Of a stretch of 64,000 bases of DNA, positions 45,184-54,967 are shown in pieces. Location of the stretch: positions 1-64,000 of the forward strand of contig JACCGJ010010804.1 in the NCBI GenBank assembly GCA_013407085.1. The letters are read 5' to 3'. Made by a program: the position numbers and the translations under genes. Numbering within the stretch: position 1 is the first letter of the stretch; every line of letters begins with the position of its first letter. The DNA is from Atriophallophorus winterbourni (taxonomy: Eukaryota; Platyhelminthes; Trematoda; Plagiorchiida; Microphallidae). Below the pieces are notes generated by a model that saw only the letters and a list, made by a program, of their open reading frames with translations, searched no databases and was not told the origin of the DNA.

Positions 45184-46076
45184 TCAAGATGAGGTGATTT
45201 CTGTTGGTGGATATTGCGATGTCGAGGAGGCGTAAAATCCAACTTGGACATAAACTATCACAAGCGAGAAATGTAATCTGATACAGGAGTTGATGGCTGG
45301 CAAAGCACAACTAGTCGATCTGGAAGACAGAAGGTAGTTCCATAAACTAACTCTGAGGCCGAGCATTGCATGTCTTCTTTGATAGTAGAACGAATTCCAA
45401 GAAGAACGAGTGGTACATTCTATTAGGATCGGACTGACAAGCCAGAGAGGCTTTGAGCTGCCGGTGGAAGCGTTCAACCAATCTATTGGAGTTAGGGTGG
45501 TAGGCGGTGGTTCGGATGTGCTGACAGCAAAGCAGTCGAGTCAAATCTCGGAACAATACATTGAAACTGAGCGCCACGGTCGGTTGTGATGCTAGATGTT
45601 TTGCCAAAGTTGACAATCCAGTGTTCGACGAAGGCGCGCGCTACAGTCTCATAACACGTGTCTTTGATCAGAACAGAAATCGGCCATCGAGTAAAGCGAT
45701 CAATCGCCGTTGGGATGAATCGATATCCGTTTCATGATGACATAGGACTGATGAATTTAAGATTTACATGAGAAACTTGACTGTTTGGATGCCTAAAATG
45801 AACGTAAGTTGTGATAGTATGTCGAGATATTTTGTTCTTTTGACAAGGAATACAATGCTGGACCTAGGTTCGTATATCCATATTCATGGATGGCCAAAAC
45901 AAACGATCTGCGATTAGCCTCACGGTAGCGCGCTTTCCAGGATGTGACATCGAATAAAAATGATCGAAAATGGCACGTCGTAGAGAAGGAGGAACAAGTT
46001 GTCTAGGTTTCCCCGTCGAGATATCACACGTCAACAAGGCATCGGCGTTCGGTGACTCAATTTGCTGCAAATTCAA
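45184..46076 (-). pseudogene. Gypsy integrase, broken
   Basis: 46076-45864 reads LRRAIFDHFYSMSHPGKRAT, then VRLIADRLFWPSMNMDI. This is the H-H half of the HHCC zinc finger and the WPxM box. 45616-45347 carries HIRTTAYHPNSNRLVERFHR, the conserved TTAYHPQSNGxVER block with substitutions (the usual Q and G replaced). A D-D-E triad cannot be fully traced because of stops. Confidence 0.8.
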
Positions 46077-46352
46077 GGATCAACACTTCGCAAGTTCGGT
46101 TTCATCAATCTCAGTTTAATGGTTAGCCAAAATAGAGAGATCGAATCGCATGCCTGCAGACAAAACAGAAATGTCAGGTCTTGATAAAGCATCGGCAACC
46201 AAGTTTGCTTCTTCTATGAAGTAACGAATATCAGTAAAGAATTGAGAAATGTAATCTAAGTGTCGAATCTCGCGCGGCGAATGACGATCGATTTAACAAT
46301 GCAGAGCAAACGTTAGTGGTTTGTGATCCGTAAAAATGATGAAGTCACGACC

Positions 46353-47063
46353 TTACAATAAGTGACGGAAATGCCGTATGACCAAATATATCGCAAGTAA
46401 TTCGCGGCCAAATATGCTATAGCGGGTTTGCGTCGGATCAGCTTTTGCGAAAACAGCCAATGGGCGGACTGTGTTCCAATGGTGTTTCTGTAAAACAGCT
46501 CCCACAGCCAAATTGGAGGCATCGGCCGTCAATGATAAAGGGAAGGTCGGGTCTGGATCAATTAAATAGAGTTCGGTGGAACTGCAAAGAGCTTTCTTGA
46601 ATGCGGCAATAGCTTCAGGCAAATCTGGCGAATGCTGAAGTGATTTTGCTTTAGAGTTGGGCAAATCAGTCAGCGGTGCAATGATTTTTGCACAGTTTGG
46701 AATGAGAGGACGGTCAATTTTGATCATACTGATAAAGCGACGCAACTGAGTTACCGTTGTTGGGACAGGAAGGTCGGAAATCGCCGGGCATTTTTCAAGA
46801 AGAGGTTTAATACCAAATCGAATGAGGCGATGACGGAGGAAATCCAGTGAATCTGAGCCAAAAATGCATTTACTGGGTTTGATCTTGATCTCGTAAATTA
46901 CTAAACGCTCTAAAATAAGACAGATATGCTTGACGTGCTCCTCTGGAGACTTGCTGGCAATTAAGTCGTCGTCGATGAATGAGTAGGCGAACGGCAAGCC
47001 TAGCAGGACTTCGGCGATGAAACGCTGGAAGGTTTGTGCAGCGTTTTTCAGACCAAAGGGCAT
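46353..47063 (-). pseudogene. Gypsy RT palm end and RNase H
   Basis: The longest frame of the window (236 codons). MPFGLKNAAQTFQRFIAEVL is the RT motif B region; AYSFIDDDLIAS is the catalytic box with F for the usual Y. Then come LRRFISMIK and LTDLPNSKAKS (connection), LTADASNLAVGAVLQ (RNase H first Asp) and RYSIFGRELLAIYLVIRHFR (RNase H Glu region). It is open only within this stretch. Confidence 0.87.
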
Positions 47064-47236
47064 CCCAGTGAATTCATATAAGCCGAATGGAGTTGTGACT
47101 GTCGTTTTATGTATGTCTTGTTCGGCTACCGGAATGTGTTAGTAAGCTCGAGCAAAATCAAGCTTAGTAAGGATATTTGTTGCACAAACATTCAATAAAT
47201 CGTGGATATGTGGTACTGGGTATCTGTCTGGTAGCG

Positions 47237-47470
47237 TTAGGTTGTTAAGTGCGCGGTAGTCGCCACATGGCCTCCAGTCATCTGAGGTCTTCTGGGAAGC
47301 ATATGTAATGGTGACGACCAGGAGCTGGAGGAAGGGCGAAAAATCATAAGCTTTAGCATGTGCTCAAATTCGGCTACTGCTATTTTGAGTTTACAAGAAT
47401 GAAGTCGCCTAGGTCTAAGAGAGACGGGTGGTCCACTGGAGACGACGTGGTGTTTCACAGAATGGGTCAC
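47237..47470 (-). pseudogene. Gypsy RT N-terminal part
   Basis: Reads VKHHVVSSGPPVSLRPRRLH and IAVAEFEHMLKLMIFRPSSS, then SSWSSPLHM, matching the PVxxRPRRL...E...L...IIRPSSSxWSSPLH block at the start of gypsy RTs. It is frameshifted before the DYRxLN box. Confidence 0.85.
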
Positions 47471-48360
47471 TGTGTCTGTCGGTCATGGTGATGACATGAT
47501 GAATAGGATTTCATGCAGTATAGAAGAAAATATCAATGTTTCTGGAGCGACAGCCTTGATACCAGAAGAAATTGTTCCAGTGGTGGTGCCTGACAGGTGT
47601 AAAGAGGTTGTTGCATCCACTAATCTCCGATGTTTTAGTTAGACAGTTCGACCGAAGTAAGACAAAAAGTCGATAACGATTTTGGGGCAATTAACCTCAG
47701 CGATGATAAACAGCCAGGAGAAGATGCGTCTTAGTCCTAAATTGAGGGCTAGAAGGCGTTAGCCTTAAGTGTTAATACGAGTGCCATTTGCCGCCTAAAG
47801 AATGTAGGACGACGGTTTTGAGAAACTGGATGCTGGAGCTAATTTCAGCGCCTTTATCGACTAGGGAGCGCAGGCCACTCGATTCGTCTGTAACATAGAA
47901 CAGGCGACTAGGGTTTGGTGGGCCGTGTACAGTAGTCACGGTTACTGGCTGACACTTGATTTTAAAGATCTTTGAACATGTGGAGATGCATTTTGAGGCT
48001 TTATATCCATATCTCTAGTAGTATCAACATATGCGCTCAGGGATTCTCAGTGGTCGAGATTTAGAGTTTGAGCTTGGTGGGTTGGAATAATTCGACAAAT
48101 GCGAGTACGCCACAAGATTTCGTTCAGCGACTTGTTTTTATAATTCCGAACGTGGACCGTGCGAGTTGAATGGTGCAGAATCTACAGTTATTTCATCGGC
48201 TTTCTTTGCTTTTAGCATTTTATCAGCCGCTTGTGCTAGTTGGTTTAATGATACGTAAGTTTTCAAATCAGCCAGCAATTGGCATATGTCAGTTTGGAAG
48301 TTCTTGAACCAAAATGTTTAAAAATTGTTTCGGCAATCCTTTACACTTCAAGTAGCTCTT
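47471..48360 (-). pseudogene. Gypsy gag C-terminus/protease region, unreadable
   Basis: By position this should hold the gag zinc knuckle and the aspartic protease, but stops are dense and I could not identify the D-T/S-G motif with confidence. Confidence 0.4.
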
Positions 48361-48950
48361 TCATCTGGCGAAGAAGCTGAGACGGTTTTTTAAATCACCA
48401 ACAGCCATTTTGGAAAAGAGGGTGTCGGGATTCTTTTGCTCGGAAATACCAATTCGATCTATTAATGCGAATTTGAGCTTTTCGTATGACTTGTCCTCAG
48501 GCATAGCATAAATACGATCACTGACCTCTTCAGCTAAGTTGAGAAGTAGCAGGAGCACCACATGAGAATACATAACAAATTCATCGGTGATGTCATATAC
48601 ACGAAAATTAGCTTCAGTTTGGCCGAATCAAAGATGGAGATTAGAAACATCTAAAACCGGTAATGTTCAAGTTCAAGTTCAAGTTGCACATGTGTGAAAG
48701 TGGCTAAAAGCCAATCACGCGCCCAGATTTCCTTTGACGGTATGTGGCTGAGCACCAGGCACTTCGATATCGAGTATACAGTTCGTACTTTTCGCACTTT
48801 CTTGTTTCCGGATATCTGGGAAGTAAGGTAGGGTTTCTCTCCACCAGCACGGTGCACAGAATACGTTTTAATTGTTGGGTTGGAGGAATTTGACTCACAG
48901 AAAAATCGCTCATGGTGGGGTATTAAGTGAGAATTCAAAAAATAACCCAA
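48361..48950 (-). pseudogene. Gypsy gag fragment
   Basis: 48573-48361 reads EEVSDRIYAMPEDKSYEKLK and ALIDRIGISEQKNPDTLFSK, then MAVGDLKNR, the style of flatworm gypsy gag proteins. The upstream stretch to 48913 (MSDFSVSQIPPTQQLKR) would be the gag N-terminus in another frame. Confidence 0.7.
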
Positions 48951-49036
48951 AAATGGACAAAAACGAAGTCATCTTAAATGAAAATCATTGCGGTTCGTTG
49001 GGCTCATAAATTGTGTAGTTGATCAAAATTTAAGTC

Positions 49037-49307
49037 TGCACTACACACAATACAACAAAAATGGAATGAACTCACTAAATGACCAAAGGAAAGAATGTCC
49101 AACGAAAGATCCAGTGAAGTCCCACGTTATCGAGGTAATCCAGACTGGAAAAAAGACATGGAATCCAAAGTGCAGAAAGCGCCGCCGAAACGTATATTGT
49201 ACAAGCAATAATACGAATGAAGTATACATGGCCAAGAAACGAATAAACATACAAGGCCTAAAGGTATGTACAAAATACGGAGATACAAAGTGAAAGTAGT
49301 TCACTAC
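49037..49307 (-). repeat. 5' LTR of the gypsy element
   Basis: About 271 bp; partner of 44517-44794. It abuts the hammerhead tandem at 49308 directly. Confidence 0.88.
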
Positions 49308-49346
49308 AAAATATTCATCTGCATGCTTTTCCTTTACAAAACACCA

Positions 49347-49384
49347 CACGACCGGTTTCGTGCTGTTTGTACTCATCAGGTAGG
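49347..49384 (-). ncRNA. Predicted hammerhead ribozyme, array unit 1
   Basis: The complement has CTGATGA (49373-49379), GAAA, the palindromic stem III ACCGGT (49351-49356) and C at the cleavage position. Stem II is GTAC/GCAC with one A-C mismatch around loop AAACA. Stem I pairs CUAC with GUGU next to the site. Confidence 0.68.
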
Positions 49385-49582
49385 GACTGTAAGATCAGGA
49401 TCTGCATGCGCTTGAAACAGTGGAGGAATGGTAAACAAGGAGCGCTTGTATGCCACTGTTGGAATAAGGCTGGTACGACCAACCTGTTCAATCACATGTG
49501 TCCAAACACATGTTTAATGGAGTTATACCCACAACCATGAAACAAAATATTCATCTGCATGCTTTTCCTTCACAAAACATCC

Positions 49583-49619
49583 CACTACCGGTTTCGCGCT
49601 GTTGCACTCATCAGGTAGG
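49583..49619 (-). ncRNA. Predicted hammerhead ribozyme, array unit 2
   Basis: The complement has CTGATGA (49608-49614), GAAA, stem III ACCGGT (49587-49592) and A at position 17, which hammerheads tolerate. Stem II is GUGC/GCGC (one G-U pair) with a four-base loop. Confidence 0.68.
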
Positions 49620-49906
49620 GACAGTAAGATCGAGATCCGCATGCGCTTAAAAAAGTGGATGAATGGTAAACAAGGAGCGCTTGTATGCCACTATTGGAAT
49701 AAGGCTGGTATGACCAACCTGTTTAATCGCATGTGTCCAATCACATGTTTACTGGGGTTAAACTCATAACCATGAAACAAAATATTCATCTGCATGCTTC
49801 TCCTTAACAAAACACCCCACGACCCGTTTCGTGCTGTTTGTACTCCTCATGTGTTTGGACACATGTGTTTAAACAGGTTGGTCGTTCCTGCCTTATTCCA
49901 ACAGTA

Positions 49907-51222
49907 GTTCACTACACTTTCCAGGATACAAACATTATGAGATATGTGAAAGAATTTTTCATCCACGTAACAAATTTTTATTTCTGTAAGCACTGCTGAC
50001 CAAGTCGTAGTTGAGAAAAAATCACGGCAGTTACTTAGTTCGATCATTCATTTTATTGATGAATGTCACGAAGTATTCAAATTAAATGATACGTTTGACG
50101 CCAGCAATGAATATTGATTGATGCTTTCACGGTATAGGGAACAATCATGGTTTTTTCGGCTTATTTTTCTTCGTCGCTTGGATATGTTTTTGATGTATCT
50201 GAACAACAATTAGGGTATATGTTGAAAATAGAATGCAGAAGAATTGGATTCCCAAAAATGCAAATTTAAATGCGAATATATGCAGGTTTGTGGAAGGTTT
50301 AGTGGAGTCTCACGTACTACGTTTGCACATGAACCGAGTGAATTTTCTAAACGATTTTTACTCGTGAAATATTGTTTGTTACGTGAATTACTTCTCCCGT
50401 AAACAAAGGAAAATAATTATTATCCTTTTCTGAGCATCTTCACAACCTAAATCATTGGTGAAATTTAAGGAATGAACAAGCCTTGTGAGTTGAGAATCAC
50501 CACAACATCGCTCAGAATTTCCAGTCCCATTTATCAGCAGATGCCGATTCAACGCGCTTATGAATAGCTGCTTTGACGTTATGGACAAGAGCTCGTTTAG
50601 TAGCAAGTTCAAATTTATCAACATCAGTGTGAAAGCATGCTCGCATCACTCAGATTGAAACTTCTAGGCTTTGTAAACTTACCTATATATAGACGAGTAT
50701 TTCATTGCAAAAAACTAATTTGATTAACTGGGAAAACCTGTCACGTTATGGAAAGAAAAAGATGCGACGGGTCATGGAAATATAGAACTTTCATATTCGA
50801 AGTTTAAACAGTGAAAGTTCAAGCAAGTTCGGTTTATCCTTCTATGAAAGGTGGCGCTTAATATGCACTATCAATGTAGACTACGTTTCATCCTCATTTT
50901 CGACTTTAGACTATGGGTACTCTTCGGAAAGCTTACAATCTAGAAATAAACGAACATCTGGCAAAACGTTTTGAAATATTAGCCTGGCAATAGCACATAA
51001 TATCCCACTAGATAAAATCTCCGACTTGCACTTCAAAGAATCCGTAACCAAAATACTTAAATTGTTTTTCGTTGGTAAATTCATGCACTTGTGGATACCA
51101 ACGCACACGCTAGAAGGAAGCCCTTTATTTTACACTGAATCGATATCTCTAAGTTTTTCGATCACAAATTTAAGTGTGTTCTTACTTTTCCTTCCAATTT
51201 AATTTTGTTCCTTTAGCTCCAC
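49907..51222. other. Intergenic, nothing definite
   Basis: Minus-strand frames 50624-50388 and 51108-50911 have no recognised family. I do not call genes here. Confidence 0.45.
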
Positions 51223-52050
51223 TTATGGCTTACCGGCTTCACGAACGTCAATCCATTCTTGTTCCCTCCTCCTGGCAGCGTGGACGGTGCGCCGTCCCAA
51301 GGCGTCTACAAACTTCTTTAAAGCTGAAAGTAGGGTCCCAATAGACCACCTTGTTACTGACGCAAGATGCGAACGGGTTTGGTTTCGATGACCAGTTTCA
51401 TGAGCGCTGAGTCCACCTTTTGGAGGACACGGCCAAACCAGTGTAGATTTCGCCGTTAGATTTGAACGGAATGAGGACATGTTTCGTTGCATCGCGCCCA
51501 AAAGTCATCGTTAGATATCTCCTCAGAATTTCAGACGCTTGAGATTAACAATAGGCACCAAGTGTCTAAAACGTCAAAGGATCTTAAGCCCTTGACCTTA
51601 GCGGCAATGTTTCATTTCTATAAAGCAGCTCGTGAAGGTTTTCTGCTTGATGAACTAGCATTTTAGATTTAATTCTGAATTCAGGCTTGCGCTAAAGAGT
51701 GCGTATTGATTGTAAAAATGCAATGCGCGCACGATCGAACCTCAGCTTCACTTCATTTTCCGCCTGATAATTTGGTAAAATATTTTAACCAACCTATTCG
51801 AAGACTGGAGTATACTCGAGCGGAGAGCCATGGACGTTCATATGTTAGATGTCAGATGTAACGGTATAAACAATTCTTTGGATTTAGCTTCGTTTATCGC
51901 AAGACCGACTTTTGCAGAAGTTCTACGTTTGCTGTCTAAAAGCCTTTGCATTATTTCGGAATGCTCGCTAAAATCATCTACATTATAAGCGTAGTCGAGA
52001 TCGGAGATCCATTGAAACTTGAACATCTTGACCGAACGCTGATGCATGGT
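51223..52050 (-). pseudogene. RTE/LINE-like reverse transcriptase fragment, strongly decayed
   Basis: The complement of 52047-51838 reads ISDLDYAYNVDDFSEHSEIM, then QRLLD and AKVGLAINEAKSKEL. This parallels DLDYADDVALLSE...MQ.LLD...S..VGL.IN..KTK. of LINE reverse transcriptases, with the catalytic YADD disrupted. 51501-51223 would be the 3' tail. It lies head-to-head with the next element (52155, plus strand). Confidence 0.6.
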
Positions 52051-52154
52051 TCATAATGTAGTCGATTCGGTGGTACAAATACGAAAACCAAAACTTGGTA
52101 TTAAGGTTGTCACGGCCTGTGCCATTTGTAAACAAGCTCCCAATTCCAAAAACT

Positions 52155-54300
52155 GCTACAATGGCGCGCGTCTCATTTAGCCTCTGACAACATAGTCCAG
52201 CTCCTGGTCTGCACGCATAGTCCTGTGTAACCTGGCGGAACTGCTTCTACTGACAGGAGAAAGGGTAAATGTGGCTGACTGCCGCCTAAAATCCAGCATG
52301 CTTCTAGCAGGTGGAGCTCGTAAATCCATGAAGGCGGTCCACCAAGGGGAAGAAAAACCCATATCTCAAAACTTCACTGCAAAGTGGCTACATCAAATCA
52401 TGGGAAAGACTTCAGGAGTCAACCTCGAGGAAACATAGAGGCAGCAGATGCCGGTTTGAAGCTGTGGCACGACTGTCGTAGAGCTCAGCCCCTGAGGCTG
52501 CTTTCGACGGTGTGAGAGATTTACAGGTCTCATTGGACGTTTACCGCCCGCCTCAAGCTAAACAGCCCCAAGTCAATACGTTGTCGTCTTGCCATGGTCT
52601 GTTATCTTCATTTGGTGATTATGGAGATTATAAAAGTACCGACAAGCAGACTGTATTTTTCTGCACCAGCGTGGAGTTGGGTTTGCCGTGCGAAACGACC
52701 TACTAAATGCAGCAGAACCGAGCAGCAGTAGGAGAGGACGGATTCGGACTCGAAATCTGAAGTGCGTTACTGGTACCATCACGTTCATCAACGTTTATTC
52801 ACCGACGCTCTCGGTGACGCCTGCTGAAAAAGATGATTTTTGTCGTAACCTCACAACAGTCCTCAAAATCATGACACACAGAAATTAAGTAGTGGTATTG
52901 GGTGATTTCGATGCCAGAGTTGGGGCAGATTATGAGTCTTCGCGAAACTGTCTCGAAGAGTTCGCGTAGGCAAAACCAATGAAAATGGATAACGCCTTTT
53001 AAAATTGTGCACACAGTTCAGTCTTTGTGTTAGTAACACTTTCCTTCAAACAAAACCACAGCATAAATCCTCTTGGAAAATTCCTCGCTCCAAGCATTGG
53101 CATCAGCTTGATCTTATTATTGTGAGGCGCACTAATGTAGGATGCATACTGCTCACCAGATCGTATCAAAGCGCAGGCTGCGACACTGATTACTTACTGG
53201 TCTGTGCAAAACTGAAGCTCCCACTCACGAGATTGCAGCGCACCAAGATGTCTGCTAAGCCTAGGATAGACGTTACTTCCATGTGCGAAACTAAACTCGC
53301 TGCGCGATTTTCAAAAGACTTAATAGACGAGTTCAACAAGACAACACTACTCGAATTTTCTTCAGAAAACTGGTAATCGATGAAAAGCTGCATATACTGA
53401 GTCGCACTTTTCACTCACGGTCCGTAGAAAGCTCGAACGAGCGACAGGTTCGAAGCAAAAGATTATGAGATGACTGCTGTGTTATATGAGAAACGGTCAG
53501 CATTCTCGAGATACAAAGGTATGCCAACAGATGAAAACTTACGACTTCTAAAAGGAGCTATAAATAAGGTCCAACAGACTGCTATTTAAGAATAAGGGAG
53601 ATAGAGGCGACTAAAATAATTACAGAGGAATCTTCCTTCTGAATATTGTAGGCGAATCGTTTGCTAGTCTCACACATCAGGCTACAAGTTTAAGCTGATA
53701 GAATTTACTCCGAATCTCAATGTGGCTGCCGAAGTGGGAGATCAGCCGTTGACATGATCTTCTCCCTGGGTCAACTTCAAGATAAGTGTCGGAAACAGCG
53801 TATGCCATTATACGCTGTTTTTTGCTTTAACAAAGGCATTTGAATAAGTCAGCAGGAAGGGTCTTCTCAAAATGCTTGATCTGATAGGTTGTTTCCTAAA
53901 ATTAACCAAACTCGTTGTTTCGTTCCATTCTGGCATAAAGGGCTCAGTCCATTTTAACGGTTTTAGTTCAGTAGCCTTTGAAATTCGCCGAGGCGTCAAA
54001 CAAGGGTGTGCTCTTAGTGCTACGCGTTTTGATATTTTTATTATTCTGCTGTTGGAGCACGTTTTTCGGACGAAAACAGACGGCATTTACTTTGCTATGC
54101 ATCTGAAGCACTCTTTTAAGGCGATGACAGAAGGCATTTACCTACGCACGCGAAGTGATTGCAAGCTTTTCAAACTGAACCTATTCAGAGCACAAAACAA
54201 GGCACGGGATGTGCTAATCCGTGACCTGCATGTTTGTCGATGCAGAATTCATTGCTTACTCCCAAGGCTGTTTAGCGGTAAGGTCAAGTAAGTGGTGGTG
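52155..54300 (+). pseudogene. RTE-like element with endonuclease and partial RT
   Basis: In order on the plus strand: a 5' leader shared with 19680; an endonuclease N-terminal region (52512-52706); GTITFINVYSPTLSVTPAEK (52770-52830); VVVLGDFDARVGADYES (about 52890-52940, the GDFN-R-G motif with D for N); KHWHQLDLIIVRRTNV (about 53092-53140). Further on are a linker (to about 53600) and RT pieces: NYRGIFLLNIVGE (53620), RRGVKQGCALSATRFDIFI (53985-54040) and CKLFKLN...ARDVLIRDL (54160-54230). It stops just before the FADD box. Stops and frameshifts occur throughout. Confidence 0.78.
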
Positions 54301-54440
54301 GGGTGACTAGAACTTAATCATGTTCCCTGTCTTGACTACCACACTTGGTCTGAAGAAGCTTCTATGTCAGAAGTGAAACGTTACCCAAAAACTGTTGTAA
54401 CCGATTGCACTCAAATTTATTTGCATTATAATTACACGAT
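54285..54440 (+). repeat. Second copy of the Penelope-type 3' tail
   Basis: GGTGGTGGGGTGACT, CTGAAGAAGCTTCTATGTC and TAACCGATTGCACTCAAATTT match 36465-36600 in order and strand. Confidence 0.6.
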
Positions 54441-54900
54441 CGGTCCCAAACATATGCCAATGGATTGAAACTATATTTTTTATCTATGTATATTTCAAAT
54501 ATGTTCTCGTTAGTAATAGTTGCAGCAGTTCTTCCGAGCGTTAATATTTTTTGTTAAGATTCAGTTTATGGAGTTGATAAAATCTGTTAAAGCAGAAGAT
54601 TATAATCTGATTTGTCAATTGCGTATGGTAGTTAGGTTTTTATAACAAATTTATTAATTTTGAGGTTGTCAATAATTCTTCGTCGAGTAGATCAGTTGCA
54701 TTGTAATTTCCATTATTAAGTGAACTTTACCATCGACGGAAATCCAAACTCACGTATTGGACTTTTTTTTGCAGTTAAAATCACTTTGAAACCAGTGATC
54801 GCCAATAGTATTTCTGCTAAAGTTGTGACTACTTGGATTGGTTGAATAGATGCTTCGAGATATATAATTCTGTCGCTAAATATCTGTTCACTATTAAACA

Positions 54901-54967
54901 ATGCGTCAGCTCAGGTTCCTGTGCGCTCTATTGATTTTTGTTACTATGTGCCGTAGATCATTAAGTG
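54901..54967 (+). CDS. Gene B exon 1: signal peptide
   Basis: 67 nt from ATG to the first base of a split codon. Arg residues at 2 and 5, hydrophobic FLCALLIFVTM, and cleavage expected near the end of the exon (SLS). The donor GTAAGT is followed by an intron of only 46 nt. Confidence 0.8.

Larger units (their letters stand above)
44517..49307 (-). mobile_element. Ty3/gypsy LTR retrotransposon, full-length but decayed
   Basis: The element reads on the minus strand from the LTR at 49307 to the LTR at 44517, about 4.8 kb. Order along it: gag (48573-48361), RT (47470-46950), RNase H (to 46353), integrase zinc finger (46076-45864) and integrase core (45616-45184). This order (RT-RNase H-integrase) is that of gypsy elements. 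A polypurine tract (complement of CTCCCCCACC at 44797-44806) sits next to the left LTR. Frameshifts and stops interrupt every domain, and the flanking five bases do not match as a target duplication with the LTR ends I chose. No envelope-like frame is seen. Confidence 0.88.
49308..49906 (-). repeat. Hammerhead-ribozyme tandem, about 2.5 units of 235 bp
   Basis: Units begin with AAAATATTCATCTGCATGC at 49308, 49544 and 49779 (periods 236 and 235). Units 1 and 2 hold complete hammerhead cores on the minus strand. Unit 3 breaks off at about 49855 and continues as the reverse complement of the unit end (ACATGTGTTTAAACAGGTTGG, CTTATTCCAACAGT). The first two units are very alike, so this is the youngest array in the window. 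Confidence 0.9.

Noticed and set aside
49308..49906. Tandem units as a CRISPR-like or regulatory array
   Set aside because: The repeats are about 235 bp, contiguous, without spacers, and explained by hammerhead-bearing satellite units.
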